A DNA stretch of 64,000 bases from Hydrogenophilales bacterium 12-61-10 (GCA_002279795.1 NCCT01000020.1:49308-113307), one strand, 5' to 3'; shown: positions 22,374 through 32,133, counted from the stretch's first letter. Notes: generated from the sequence alone by a model not told the origin. Numbers and translations: made by a program.

Positions 22374-25022
22374 TCACTGCCCGCCCTGGCCTGACCGCGC
22401 ACGCAGCTTCAACTGTTCCAGCAAGTCATCCCGCAAGCCAAGAAGTTCATCCAGCCGCGCCAGCGCTTCGGGGCTGCGGCCTTGCGCCTGCAGTTCGCAG
22501 AGCGCTATCCCCAGCGCATGCATCCGTCGGTGCACGACTTCAATGGCTTGAAACGCGGGCTGCGCGCCACGGCCGGCCCTGTGTTCGCCATCCAGCCAGC
22601 GGTCAAAGCGGCCGGGGCGATCCAGCTGCGGCATGGCATCACGTTCACCCCGGAGAAAAGCCTCGATCGACGCAATCCAGCCGCGGTATTCCATGCCGGC
22701 ATAGAGGATGGGCAGGTCGTTGCGGCTCAAAGATGGCAGGTCATTCCAGCGGGGGTCCGGACGCCAGGCAGCCACCCAGCCAGGCACGGCATCCGCCGGC
22801 ATGGGGTGAGCGATGCAGCCCCCCTGCGCCAGCTCGCAGCCTAGCTGCAGCAGCCTGTCGCAATGCTCGGGCGTTTCCACCCCTTCGGCGATGAGCTGGC
22901 GGCGAAAGGCGATGGCGAGGCCAATCACGCCTTCCAGAATGGCCATGTCTTCCGGGTCGTCGAGCATGTCGCGCACAAAACTCTGGTCAATCTTGAGCTG
23001 GGCGACCGGCAGCCGCTTCAGGTAAGTCAGCGAGGAATACCCGGTGCCAAAGTCATCCAGGGCGAACAAGACCGCCATCTCGCGGCAGGCCTCGATGACG
23101 TGGGAAACCCATGACAAGTCTTCCAGCGCACTGGTTTCCAGAATTTCAAGCCCAACGTTCGATGGCTTGACCTGCGGGTGAGCCGCCAGCCGGGTGCGCA
23201 GATCTTCGACAAAATCCGCTTGTTGCAATTGACGGGCGCCGACATTGATGCTGACCGGAATCTCCAGTCCGCCAGACTGCCAGTGCGCCATCTGGTCCAG
23301 CGCGCTGGAAATCACCCATTCGCCCAGCTCGACCGCCAGCGGATGATCTTCGATCACCGGCAGAAACACGCCAGGCAGCAAGAGGCCGCGTTCCGGCTGT
23401 TGCCAGCGGATCAGCGCCTCGACGCCGATGACCGTTCCGGTGCGCATGTTCACCTTGGGCTGGTAGTACAGCACAAATTCGCGCGCGGCCAGGGCGTGAC
23501 GTATGCGCTCCAGGCTTTCGTGATGGCCGCGCACGCTGCGGTCCTGCTCGGCATCAAATACGTGGTAGCGGTTCTTGCCGGCCAGCTTGGCCTGATACAT
23601 GGCCTGATCTGCCTGACGGAGCAGTTGGTCCGCGTCCATGTCACCCTGCTGCGGAAAAAAAGTCACGCCGATGCTGGCCGAGACCTGGAGTTCGAGGTCG
23701 CCTGCCCTGACGGGTTGGGACGCGGCAGCAAGCAGGCGGGAGAGCGTCTGCACGCTGGCCTCGCTGTCTGCCAGCTCGAGCAGCACGGCGACAAACTCAT
23801 CCCCGCCCAGACGGGCAAGCGTGTCGCCTTCGCGCAGCACCTGCTTCATCCGGTTTGCAACCGTCATCAGCAACTGGTCGCCAACCTCATGACCGTAGCG
23901 GTCATTGACGACCTTGAAGCCGTCGAGGTCGAGATAGGCCACCGCCATGTTCATTTCATGCCGCTGGGTCAGGATCATGGCCTGATGCATGCGATCGGCC
24001 AGCAACACGCGGTTGGGTAGCGTGGTCAACGCGTCGTAATGGGCAATCCGTTCGAGTTGAAGCGCGTGCTCCTTGAGCTCGGTGATGTCGGAAAACAGAC
24101 TGACATATTGCAGGACCTTGCCGCGGTCATCGCGCACGGCGCTGCTGACTTGCAACTCGGCATACACCTCGCCGTTCTTGCGCTGGTTCCAGATTTCACC
24201 GGCCCAGTGGCCGTGCTCGACCAGATCGCGCCACATGGCGGCATGGAATGCCGCATCATGGCGGCCGGAACTGAGCATGACCGGCTTGTGGCCAACGACT
24301 TCGTCACGGCGGTAACCGGTGATGCGGGTAAAGGCGGCATTGACGTCGATGATCACGCCATCGGTGGAGGTAATCATGATGCCTTCGTGGGCATGGGTGA
24401 AAACGCTGGCGGCGAGGCGGAGCTTTTCTTCAGCCTGCTTGTATTCGGTGACATCGCTGATGGCGACACGGCCGACTGGCACGCCTGCCTCATCCCGGGT
24501 ATAGGTGGCTTCGATGCGGGCCCAGAATGGCGTGCCGTCCTGTTTCACCATCCGCAGCTCGCACGCTTGTGCTGCTGCTGTTTCAAACAGCAGTTTACGG
24601 TGAAGATAATAAACATCCTGATCTTCCTGCAGGATGAACCGGGTCACCGGCTGCTTGATCAGCGCGCTGCTGGTATATCCCAGCAGCTGGGCGGCGGTGA
24701 GGTTGGTGTCGAGGATCAGCCCCGCGTCAGAGAGGGTGCAATAGCCGACCGGCGCCAGGTTGTAGAGATCAAAATAACGCGCCTTGACGGCCTCGATTTC
24801 GGCCTGGACCCGGCGCAATTCCTCGTTCTGAATCGTGAGCTCGATCTGATGCACCTGCAACTCGTGGAGCATCTGCCGGATTGCGTCGGATGACAGGCCC
24901 TCGAGGTTGATCGACGGCAAAACAGGCTTTTCCCCCGCGAGCGCTTCGGCCTGCTGGCGCAGCGGCGACGCCGGATTTTCCACAGGGCGATCGGATTCGG
25001 GACGCTCATTCTTGTCTTGCAC
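22374..25022 (-). CDS. PAS-PAS-GGDEF-EAL cyclic-di-GMP protein with C-terminal helical domain
   Basis: An 882-residue cytoplasmic protein. A helical N-terminus (LHELQVHQIELTIQNEELRR) leads to two PAS domains (about residues 85-200 and 210-330), an intact GGDEF at 406-410, and an intact EAL motif at 535-537 with DDFGTGYSS downstream. The last 120 residues are helical (WIASIEAFLRGE, RFDRWLDGEHRAGRGA, IEVVHRRMHALG) and resemble a CZB zinc-sensing domain with some metal ligands lost. It converges with the gene at 19970. The upstream CheB-CheR fusion gene ends 30 bases before it, so the two may be co-transcribed. Confidence 0.92.
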   Translation of the reverse strand: MQDKNERPESDRPVENPASPLRQQAEALAGEKPVLPSINLEGLSSDAIRQMLHELQVHQIELTIQNEELRRVQAEIEAVKARYFDLYNLAPVGYCTLSDAGLILDTNLTAAQLLGYTSSALIKQPVTRFILQEDQDVYYLHRKLLFETAAAQACELRMVKQDGTPFWARIEATYTRDEAGVPVGRVAISDVTEYKQAEEKLRLAASVFTHAHEGIMITSTDGVIIDVNAAFTRITGYRRDEVVGHKPVMLSSGRHDAAFHAAMWRDLVEHGHWAGEIWNQRKNGEVYAELQVSSAVRDDRGKVLQYVSLFSDITELKEHALQLERIAHYDALTTLPNRVLLADRMHQAMILTQRHEMNMAVAYLDLDGFKVVNDRYGHEVGDQLLMTVANRMKQVLREGDTLARLGGDEFVAVLLELADSEASVQTLSRLLAAASQPVRAGDLELQVSASIGVTFFPQQGDMDADQLLRQADQAMYQAKLAGKNRYHVFDAEQDRSVRGHHESLERIRHALAAREFVLYYQPKVNMRTGTVIGVEALIRWQQPERGLLLPGVFLPVIEDHPLAVELGEWVISSALDQMAHWQSGGLEIPVSINVGARQLQQADFVEDLRTRLAAHPQVKPSNVGLEILETSALEDLSWVSHVIEACREMAVLFALDDFGTGYSSLTYLKRLPVAQLKIDQSFVRDMLDDPEDMAILEGVIGLAIAFRRQLIAEGVETPEHCDRLLQLGCELAQGGCIAHPMPADAVPGWVAAWRPDPRWNDLPSLSRNDLPILYAGMEYRGWIASIEAFLRGERDAMPQLDRPGRFDRWLDGEHRAGRGAQPAFQAIEVVHRRMHALGIALCELQAQGRSPEALARLDELLGLRDDLLEQLKLRARSGQGGQ

Positions 25023-25052
25023 GATGCAGCCCTCCCTTCATCCTGATGCTGC

Positions 25053-28000
25053 TCAGGGTTTCGAACCGACCGCACGCTCCGTCGTCGCGATGGCGTAGAC
25101 CGTTCCCGCCGTATTCACCAGCGCAGTCGCTGTCAGCCATGCCTCGACGATGACCCCGCTCTTGGTGATGCGTTTCACCCGGTACGGTTGCAGCGATTCA
25201 ACGTGGCTCAACTGCTGCGTTTTGGCCAGTGCGTCTTCCCGCTCCGCGGGCGGCATCATGTCCTTGATGTTCATTGCCAGTGCTTCGGCCTCGCTCCACC
25301 CGTACATCCTTTCCGCCTCGGGGTTCCAGGCCAGGATGCGCCCGGTCAAGTCCTGAACCGTGATGGCGTCGCGCGCATCGCGCACCACAACGGCGAGGCG
25401 GCTCTGCGATTCCAGGAGCGCAGACTGCGCTTTTTTAATGTCGGTGATCTCCGTAAAGGTGATCACCGCACCCTCGATGACGTTTTCGAGCGTGCGGTAG
25501 GGGCGGATGCGCAGCAGGTAATAATTCCCGGCCTTGGTCTGAACTTCGACCTCCTTCTGGACCAGCGTGTCCAGCACGCTTTTGACGTCCTCGCCGAGGC
25601 TGTCGTACTTCACCAAATTGGATACCAGGTGGTCGACTGGCCGCCCGACGTCGCTGTGGATGAGGTTGATGATCTGGGTGGCCGCAGGGGTAAAACGCAG
25701 GATGCGCAGCTGGTGGTCCAGAAACACGGTACCGATTCCGGTGCCAGCCAGCAGATTGTTCATGTCGTTGTTGACCCGCGACAAGTCGGCCACCTTGGTT
25801 TGCAGCTCGGCGTTGACCGTCGCCAGTTCCTCATTTACCGATTGCAGCTCCTCCTTGGAAGTTTCCAGTTCCTCGTTGGTGGACTGCAGTTCTTCGTTGA
25901 CCGACTGCATTTCCTCGTTCGAGGACTTGAGTTCTTCGTTGGAGGTTTCCAGTTCCTCGTTGGCGGCCTGCAGATACGCCTCCTTGGCCTGCAATTCCTG
26001 CTTCAGCGCGGCGACGCGCGAATCGGTATCCAGATCGGTGCGCTCGCTGCCCGGGAGGTCGGAACGGGCCACTGCAACGAGGGCATGCGCAGCAGGCTGC
26101 GGCGCCAGGAAGGGGTCGAGCGGCAGTGCCTCCTCCAGGGTGACCAGGTACAGGGGCGTTGCATCGACATTTTCCTGAACCGGACGGACGCTCAGGTTAA
26201 CCAGACTGTAATGACCGTTGGTTTTGACCCGCAGACCGGCGTGGCGCACCACTTCTTTTCGCGTGGCCGCCTTGTACAAGGCGGTGGTCAATTCGCGCTG
26301 CAGCCCTTCACGCGCCATTTTCAGAATGTTGTTGACGCGAACCTCGCCCGGCGCCATCTCCAGATACATGCCGGTGCGTCCATGCAGATAGAGGATGTCG
26401 CCACGACCATTGACGAGCGCGGCGGCGGGGGCGATCTGGTTCAGCAGCGCCCGCTCGGTCAGCTCGCGCAGCGGCAGCTTGTCGACGTACGCGGCCCTGC
26501 CAGCACCCGGCACCCCCCCCTCCGCCATCGTGGCCAGGGGCGGAACAAACCGGCCCAGGGTCACACGCGGTGCGCCATGCGCCTCTTCATTACGCTGATA
26601 CAGCTTGAGCTTGCGGTCCACTACCGTGAATACATCGCCGTACTCGCTCACGCTCTCGGACGTTCCCAGAAAAAGAAAACCGCCGGGATTGAGCGCGTAG
26701 TGGAACAACGGAATGAGCTTTTTCTGCAGTTCCGCGTCGAGATAAATCAGCAGGTTGCGGCAACTGATCAGGTCAAGCCGGGAGAACGGCGGATCCTTGA
26801 TCACATCCTGTTCGGAAAAAACCAGCATGTCGCGGATGGTTTTATGAATGCGATAGGCATTGCCGTCGGACTCGGCGGTGAAAAAGCGCGCCAGCCGTTC
26901 CGGCGTGAGGTCGGCAGCGATGCTGGCCGGGTAGAGACCGGCGCGTGCGGTCGCAATCGCCCGGCTATCGATGTCCGTGGCAAAGACCTGCACCTGAAAG
27001 TTTTGCTTCAATGCTTCCTGACGTTCTGCGAGCAGGATGGCAAGCGAATAGGCTTCCTCGCCGGTGGAACAGCCCACCGACCAGGCGCGAATCGCGGCGC
27101 CCGCCGGCTTGCCGGCAAAGAGCTTGGGAATGATCTTCTCCTCGACCGCCTTGAAGGCCTCGGGGTCGCGGAAAAAGTTGGTGACGCCGATCAGGAAATC
27201 GCGAAAAAGCGCGTTCACCTCGGAGGGTGCCTGCTGCAGATATTTGACATACGCATCCAGCGTTTCAATCTGCTGCACCGCCATGCGCCGCTCGATGCGG
27301 CGATGGATGGTGCTCGGCTTGTAATGCGAAAAGTCGTGTCCGGTCTGGGCGCGCAACAGGATGAAGACCTTCTTCAGCGCATTTTCGGCCTTGGGGATCG
27401 GGATGACAGCGGGCAGGGAGCCCCTGCCAAACGCGTGGGCCGCGTAAGCCATGAGCTGGGCGGGCATCTCGGCCGGTGTCAGCACATAGTCCACCAGGCC
27501 GGTGGCGATGGCGCTGCGCGGCATGCCGTCATATTCGGCAGAAGCAGGCGCCTGGGCCATGACCATCCCCGCCTCGCCCTTGATCGCGCGCAAGCCCAGG
27601 GTACCGTCGCTGCCCGTGCCCGAGAGCACGATGCAGATGGCCCGATCGTGCTGGTCCTGGGCGAGCGAGCGAAAGAAAAAATCGATCGGCAGCCGCTGGC
27701 CGCGCGGCGAGGAAGGCTCCAGCAGCTGAAGCGTGCCGTTGAGGCAGGCCATGTCGCGGTTGGGCGGAATGATGTAGGTGCAATTTGGGCGTACCTCCAT
27801 GCCGTCCTCGACCTCGAAAACCCGCATCCGCGTGTAGCGCTGGATCAGGTCGGTGAGCATGCTCTTGTGATCCGGCGCCAAATGCTGCACCAGCACAAAG
27901 GCCATGCCCGGATCGACCTCGGCAGGCATGGCGGAAAAAAACGCTTCGAACGCTGCCAGCCCTCCGGCCGACGCACCGATGCCGACGATGGGAAAGTCGG

Positions 28001-28115
28001 CGACCGCGCGCGCATCGGCGGCCGGTTTTTTGGCTGACTTTTGGTTGTTTGCGGGCGTCCCGCTGGCCTCTGTTTTTTCTGAGGTCTTAGGTTTGTCTTG
28101 TTTCGATGCCGCCAT
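25053..28115 (-). CDS. CheB-CheR fusion with coiled coil and PAS domains
   Basis: About 1020 residues from the ATG at 28115, which has GGAG upstream. An in-frame start at 28187 would add 24. A CheB methylesterase domain (about residues 40-230) shows the catalytic serine in GIGASAGGLAAF, histidine in LVQHLAPDHKS and aspartate in GTGSDGT. A CheR methyltransferase domain (about 235-510) has the SAM motif WSVGCSTGEEAYSLA. A long NEEL-repeat coiled coil (about 700-790) joins two C-terminal PAS domains. Such hybrids often end in a kinase; this one does not. No chemoreceptor, cheA or cheW is nearby. Confidence 0.92.
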   Translation of the reverse strand: MAASKQDKPKTSEKTEASGTPANNQKSAKKPAADARAVADFPIVGIGASAGGLAAFEAFFSAMPAEVDPGMAFVLVQHLAPDHKSMLTDLIQRYTRMRVFEVEDGMEVRPNCTYIIPPNRDMACLNGTLQLLEPSSPRGQRLPIDFFFRSLAQDQHDRAICIVLSGTGSDGTLGLRAIKGEAGMVMAQAPASAEYDGMPRSAIATGLVDYVLTPAEMPAQLMAYAAHAFGRGSLPAVIPIPKAENALKKVFILLRAQTGHDFSHYKPSTIHRRIERRMAVQQIETLDAYVKYLQQAPSEVNALFRDFLIGVTNFFRDPEAFKAVEEKIIPKLFAGKPAGAAIRAWSVGCSTGEEAYSLAILLAERQEALKQNFQVQVFATDIDSRAIATARAGLYPASIAADLTPERLARFFTAESDGNAYRIHKTIRDMLVFSEQDVIKDPPFSRLDLISCRNLLIYLDAELQKKLIPLFHYALNPGGFLFLGTSESVSEYGDVFTVVDRKLKLYQRNEEAHGAPRVTLGRFVPPLATMAEGGVPGAGRAAYVDKLPLRELTERALLNQIAPAAALVNGRGDILYLHGRTGMYLEMAPGEVRVNNILKMAREGLQRELTTALYKAATRKEVVRHAGLRVKTNGHYSLVNLSVRPVQENVDATPLYLVTLEEALPLDPFLAPQPAAHALVAVARSDLPGSERTDLDTDSRVAALKQELQAKEAYLQAANEELETSNEELKSSNEEMQSVNEELQSTNEELETSKEELQSVNEELATVNAELQTKVADLSRVNNDMNNLLAGTGIGTVFLDHQLRILRFTPAATQIINLIHSDVGRPVDHLVSNLVKYDSLGEDVKSVLDTLVQKEVEVQTKAGNYYLLRIRPYRTLENVIEGAVITFTEITDIKKAQSALLESQSRLAVVVRDARDAITVQDLTGRILAWNPEAERMYGWSEAEALAMNIKDMMPPAEREDALAKTQQLSHVESLQPYRVKRITKSGVIVEAWLTATALVNTAGTVYAIATTERAVGSKP

Positions 28116-28335
28116 CACTCCGCCCGTATTATTGATTGCGCCACCGGCTCCCGTACCCTGCTTGAGCCGGGTTGCGAGCGACCGCATCGCTACAACTTAT
28201 AGACTATATGACAGATGGCGGCAGCGCGGCAGCGGCAGCTGTCCCGATTGCCACGGCGAGTCGCCGATACCTCCGCGGTTTGGTATTGCACAGCACGCAA
28301 CGGCCGGAACGGTGACAGGCCGCCACCGGCGTCAA

Positions 28336-29703
28336 TCAGGCAGTACGCGAGTAACGCGGCTGATCACGGGCGGCCTGCTTCAGATAGCGGTCGAAGCACA
28401 TGCCGATGTTGCGCAGGAACAGCCGGCCATTGGGGGTGACGCTGATTTTCTGCGCCTCGATCTGCACCAGCCCGTCGTCAGCCAGCGGGCGCAAGTCTGC
28501 CAGGGCATCGGCAAAGTAGTCGGCAAACACGATGCCCCATTCGCTGCCAAACGCGGTGAAATCGAGCTCCAGGTCGCACATCACGCGGGTGATGGCCTCG
28601 CGCTGGATCTGGTCGTCGCGGCTGAGCTTCAGGCCGCGCTCGACCGCCATGCCGGTGGCGGCGATGCGTTCCTGATAACGCTTGAGATTCTTTTCGTTCT
28701 GCATGTAGACGTCTGCGGTCTGGCTGATGCTGGACGCGCCAAACGCCAGGATGTCGCAGTCCTTGCGGGTGGTATAACCCTGAAAATTGCGCCACAGCGT
28801 CTTGTTCAGCTGCGCGCGCACCAGTTCGTCCTCGGGACGCGCAAAGTGGTCGAGGCCGATGTTGACGTAGCCTGCCGCGCCCAGCGCTTCGTTCACCGCC
28901 TGCTGCAGCCCCAGGCGCGTGGCGGAATCGGGCAGGTCGGCCTCCTTGATCAGGTTCTGGTGCTTTTTCAGCCACGGCACGTGGGCGTAGGCGAATACCG
29001 CAAGGCGGTCTGGAGCCCATTCCGTGACGCGTTCCAGGGTGCGGCTGAAACTCGCGACGGTCTGCTTCGGCAAGCCCACGATCAGGTCCAGGTTGATGCT
29101 GGAAAACCCCAGTTCGCGCGACCAGTCGAGCACCTGCCGGATCAGCGCCTCGGACTGGATGCGGTTGACCGCCTGCTGCACCGCGGGGTCCATGTCCTGC
29201 ACGCCAAACGACAGGCGGTTGAAGCCGGATTCGCGCAGTGCCACCAGATGCGCGCGCGTCAGTTCGCGCGGATCGACTTCGCAGCTGATTTCGGCATCGT
29301 CGGCCAGGGTGAAATGACTGCGCATCATCGCCATCAGGCGGCGGATGTCATCGGGGTTCAGGTAGGTGGGCGTGACGCCGCCCCAGTGCAACTGGCGCAC
29401 CAGGCGGCGGGTATCGACCCATTGCGCGGTGCGCGCCATTTCCTGATCGAGATACGCCAGGTACGGCTGGGTTTTGCTGTAGTCCTGGGTGGCCACCATG
29501 TTGCAGCCGCAGTAGTAGCAAAGCGAATCGCAAAACGGGATATGCGCATACAGCGACAAGCCGCGCTCCGGCGCCGGGACGGCGAGCGCTTCGGCCCAGT
29601 CCGCCTCGCCGAAACCCGTATGAAAGTACGGCGCGGTGGGATACGAGGTATAGCGTGGACCCGCCACGCTGTATTTCTGCAGCAACGCCAGCATGCTGTT
29701 CAT
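28336..29703 (-). CDS. hemN: Oxygen-independent coproporphyrinogen III oxidase
   Basis: A 455-residue radical-SAM enzyme converting coproporphyrinogen III to protoporphyrinogen IX without oxygen. The 4Fe-4S motif is Cys58-x3-Cys62-x2-Cys65 followed by Gly-Cys67 (HIPFCDSLCYYCGC), and the N-terminal YTSYPTAPYFH and GVQDMDPAVQQAVNRIQ blocks are HemN signatures. Full length for the family. It supplies haem under low oxygen, matching the cbb3 oxidase at the start of the window. Its promoter carries a palindrome very similar to that of ccoN. Confidence 0.95.
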   Translation of the reverse strand: MNSMLALLQKYSVAGPRYTSYPTAPYFHTGFGEADWAEALAVPAPERGLSLYAHIPFCDSLCYYCGCNMVATQDYSKTQPYLAYLDQEMARTAQWVDTRRLVRQLHWGGVTPTYLNPDDIRRLMAMMRSHFTLADDAEISCEVDPRELTRAHLVALRESGFNRLSFGVQDMDPAVQQAVNRIQSEALIRQVLDWSRELGFSSINLDLIVGLPKQTVASFSRTLERVTEWAPDRLAVFAYAHVPWLKKHQNLIKEADLPDSATRLGLQQAVNEALGAAGYVNIGLDHFARPEDELVRAQLNKTLWRNFQGYTTRKDCDILAFGASSISQTADVYMQNEKNLKRYQERIAATGMAVERGLKLSRDDQIQREAITRVMCDLELDFTAFGSEWGIVFADYFADALADLRPLADDGLVQIEAQKISVTPNGRLFLRNIGMCFDRYLKQAARDQPRYSRTA

Positions 29704-29718
29704 TTCGGCTCCATTAAA

Positions 29719-29732
29719 AGATATTTATATCT
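29719..29732. promoter_or_regulatory. Palindromic operator candidate at the hemN start region
   Basis: The core AGATATTTATATCT sits inside a longer palindrome AAAAGATAT-TT-ATATCTTTT (29716-29735) whose 9-base arms match perfectly. It lies a few bases downstream of the hemN -10 box, so a bound protein would cover the transcription start. On the hemN strand the core reads AGATATAAATATCT, matching the ccoN site in 12 of 14 positions. Confidence 0.55.
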
Positions 29733-29738
29733 TTTTAT

Positions 29739-29772
29739 TATATCGCGAGGCATAAAACCGGGACAAGCAAGC
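29739..29772 (-). promoter_or_regulatory. Predicted sigma-70 promoter of hemN
   Basis: On the minus strand TTGTCC is followed after 18 bases by a perfect TATAAT, then by the palindromic operator and the hemN ATG about 35 bases further on. The -35 box has four of six consensus bases. No FNR box was seen. Confidence 0.5.
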
Positions 29773-29853
29773 GCCACAGTCCGCGCCGGATTTTGCGGTA
29801 AAGTTCGGCGCTGGAAAGCCGTTGTCCCTCCCACACACGCGCCCGGATACCTT

Positions 29854-30666
29854 ATGTCCTATCCCCATCCCCTGCTTCATCTGCTGCGTATTTTTTGTCT
29901 CGCGCTGCTGCTGGCCGCTCCCGTTGCGCAGGCGGACGAAGCGTCCGATCTCGCAAAACGGGTGCACGAACGCCCGAATGGCAACGATATGGTCACGCTG
30001 GGGCGCATGGTGCTGACTGAAAAAGGCCATGCGCCGCGCATCCGTGAACTCGTGACTTACCGGCTCGACAAATCGAATGGCGAAACCGCCAACCTGATCC
30101 GCTTTCTCGACCCGGAAGACATTGCCGGGACCGGCCTGCTGAGCATAGACCAGGCTGATGGCAATACCGACCAGTGGCTGTATCTGCCTGCGCTCGACCG
30201 CGTACGGCGCATTTCAAGCGACCGCAAGGGCGGCCGATTCGTCGGCTCCGATCTGTATTTCGAAGACCTGCAGGAACGCAAGCCGTCCGAAGACCGCCAC
30301 CGCCTGCTCGGCAAACAAACCGAAAACGGCATTCTCTGCGACGTTCTCGAAAGCGTGCCGGTCGATGCCGACAACTCGGTCTACCGCAAGCGCATGCTCT
30401 GGGTCGATCCTGCCACCGCCATCGTCCAGCGCATCGACTATTTCGAAAAAGACCTGAAAACCCCCAGCAAGCGCTGGCTGCTGCGCGGCAAAAAGCGCAA
30501 TCAGGGTTATTGGACGCTCACCGACAGCCGGGTCATCGACCTGTCGAGCGGCCATGAAACCCGCATGGTGATCGACTCCGCGCTGTACAACCAGAAACTG
30601 CCCGCCAAACTCTTCACCTCACAAGCCCTTGCCGACGAAAGCCTCGAATCGGAATACCGCCCATGA
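29854..30666 (+). CDS. LolA-like outer-membrane lipoprotein-sorting protein
   Basis: A 270-residue periplasmic protein. The signal peptide ends at about residue 27 (VAQA before DEASDLA). The mature part has the LolA-like beta pattern: TYRLDKSNGETANLIRFLDP, LYLPALDRVRRISSDRKGGRF and GSDLYFEDLQ are characteristic of the family usually coded next to RND pumps and outer-membrane barrels. It may carry lipid or lipoprotein cargo across the periplasm, which is inference from family and context. The stop overlaps the start of the barrel gene by four bases. Confidence 0.85.
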   Translation: MSYPHPLLHLLRIFCLALLLAAPVAQADEASDLAKRVHERPNGNDMVTLGRMVLTEKGHAPRIRELVTYRLDKSNGETANLIRFLDPEDIAGTGLLSIDQADGNTDQWLYLPALDRVRRISSDRKGGRFVGSDLYFEDLQERKPSEDRHRLLGKQTENGILCDVLESVPVDADNSVYRKRMLWVDPATAIVQRIDYFEKDLKTPSKRWLLRGKKRNQGYWTLTDSRVIDLSSGHETRMVIDSALYNQKLPAKLFTSQALADESLESEYRP

Positions 30667-32117
30667 AAAACCTGCTGCTGACTTTATCGCTGTCCCTTGC
30701 CGCCCTGCCGGCGCTTACGACTCACGCACAGGCTGCCGACGACCTGCCGCCCCCCCGCGCGGCTGAAGCCGGCAGCACCGATGACCTGCCACCACCTCGC
30801 ACGTCGACGCGCAAGCCGCGCACGGCTGCCGCAGCCGAAAGCAATGCCGCTGTCGACCCGGCAGATGACCTGCCACCACCCAGCGCCAAAACCTCTCGCG
30901 CGCGCGGCTTTCAGCCAACGCTCAAATATGGTGTCGACGACTTGCTGCTGGAATTGGGCGGCCTGACCGACGCCACCGAGGCCGACAGCTATTCCACACT
31001 GCGTGCCAAGGCCTATGTGCTGTGGCAACCGAGCCGTGACTGGGAACTGCGTGCTGGCGCGCGGGTAGACGGCGCCATGCAGCGGGGTGGCGTTGCGGAC
31101 TTCACCGACCTGTCTGCCGACTACACCGACACTTACGTGCGCTACCGCAGCGGCGACACGCGGCTGACACTCGGCGCGCAAACCATCATCTGGGGTCGCG
31201 TCGACGAAATTCCGCTGGCCGACCGGGTCAGCCGCGCCGATCTCACGCGCTTTGTGCTGGACGAGTTGCCGGACCGCCGCCGTGCCGAACTGGCGGCACG
31301 CTGGGAGCAAACCCTGGGCGACTACAAGCTCGATGCGGTGTGGCTGCCGGTATTCAACGCGGCCAAGCTGCCCGACGCCGCCAGCATCTGGAGCCCGATC
31401 AATCTCACCAGCGGCGAAGTGCTCGGCATTGCCCCCAGCCCGACGGTCGCCGCGATCGTCAAAAATGCCACCATCAGCGAGGACGAACACGGCAGCGGCG
31501 GGGGCGGCGTACGCCTGACCAAAACCGGCGGCGCAATCGATTACGGCGTCACGCTGGCGCGCACCCGGCAGTCACAACCGTATTACCAGATTGGCGGCAC
31601 CCCCTTTGCCCCGACGCTCACCGCGATTCACCCGTTCAACAACTTTGCCGGCGCCGACATGGAGCTGGAAAGCAACGGCATCACCTGGCGCATGGAGCTG
31701 GGCTACACGGATGGCATTCCGGTGACGCTGCCCACAGCAGCCACCACCACCGTGCCCTCGCTCGACTGGGTCGGCGGGATCGAGTTTTTCCCGGGCGGGG
31801 CAGACACCCGGATCAATCTGCAACTGGTCGCCCAGTCGCTGCAAACCAGCCAAATGGTTCTGCAACTGACCGAGTATTACGGCGCCAACGGCGAAATCGA
31901 AACGACGTTCGGCCAGGGCCGCTGGAACGCCGGGCTGCGATTCTTTGGCGGTCTCAATGTGAAAGACCTCTACCTCAATCCCGAAATCAGCTACAGCGGC
32001 TGGGAGCCTCTCTCGGTGTATGCGGGCTACCACTACTTCAACGGCGCGGACCGCACGCTGGCAGGCTTTCAGGAAGACCACTCGATGGCTGTGATCGGGC
32101 TGCGCGGCCAGTTCTGA
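30663..32117 (+). CDS. Outer-membrane beta-barrel protein with DDLPPP repeats
   Basis: A 484-residue protein with a signal peptide (cleavage near residue 25). The mature N-terminus carries three copies of a DDLPPP motif (ADDLPPPRAA, TDDLPPPRTS, ADDLPPPSAK) separated by alanine-rich spacers, probably a flexible periplasmic segment. The remainder alternates in the manner of beta-barrels (TYVRYRSGDTRLTLGAQTI, IWGRVDEIPLADR) and ends in AVIGLRGQF with a terminal phenylalanine, the usual barrel assembly signal. It resembles DUF1302-type porin-like proteins. The cassette suggests export together with the adjacent RND pump. Confidence 0.8.
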   Translation: MKNLLLTLSLSLAALPALTTHAQAADDLPPPRAAEAGSTDDLPPPRTSTRKPRTAAAAESNAAVDPADDLPPPSAKTSRARGFQPTLKYGVDDLLLELGGLTDATEADSYSTLRAKAYVLWQPSRDWELRAGARVDGAMQRGGVADFTDLSADYTDTYVRYRSGDTRLTLGAQTIIWGRVDEIPLADRVSRADLTRFVLDELPDRRRAELAARWEQTLGDYKLDAVWLPVFNAAKLPDAASIWSPINLTSGEVLGIAPSPTVAAIVKNATISEDEHGSGGGGVRLTKTGGAIDYGVTLARTRQSQPYYQIGGTPFAPTLTAIHPFNNFAGADMELESNGITWRMELGYTDGIPVTLPTAATTTVPSLDWVGGIEFFPGGADTRINLQLVAQSLQTSQMVLQLTEYYGANGEIETTFGQGRWNAGLRFFGGLNVKDLYLNPEISYSGWEPLSVYAGYHYFNGADRTLAGFQEDHSMAVIGLRGQF

Positions 32118-32133
32118 CCCTCGCGCCGACACC

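Noticed and set aside
25188-28037. 949-codon plus-strand frame opposite the CheB-CheR fusion
   Set aside because: Shadow of codon bias in a confident gene; composition rich in Arg, His and Gly, no motif. The same applies to the 746-codon frame at 5081-7321 and the 809-codon frame at 38035-40464.
27904-29853. Upstream extension of the LolA-like gene into an open frame of 650 further codons
   Set aside because: The extension is antisense to hemN and cheB; the real start is the ATG at 29854, which begins a signal peptide.
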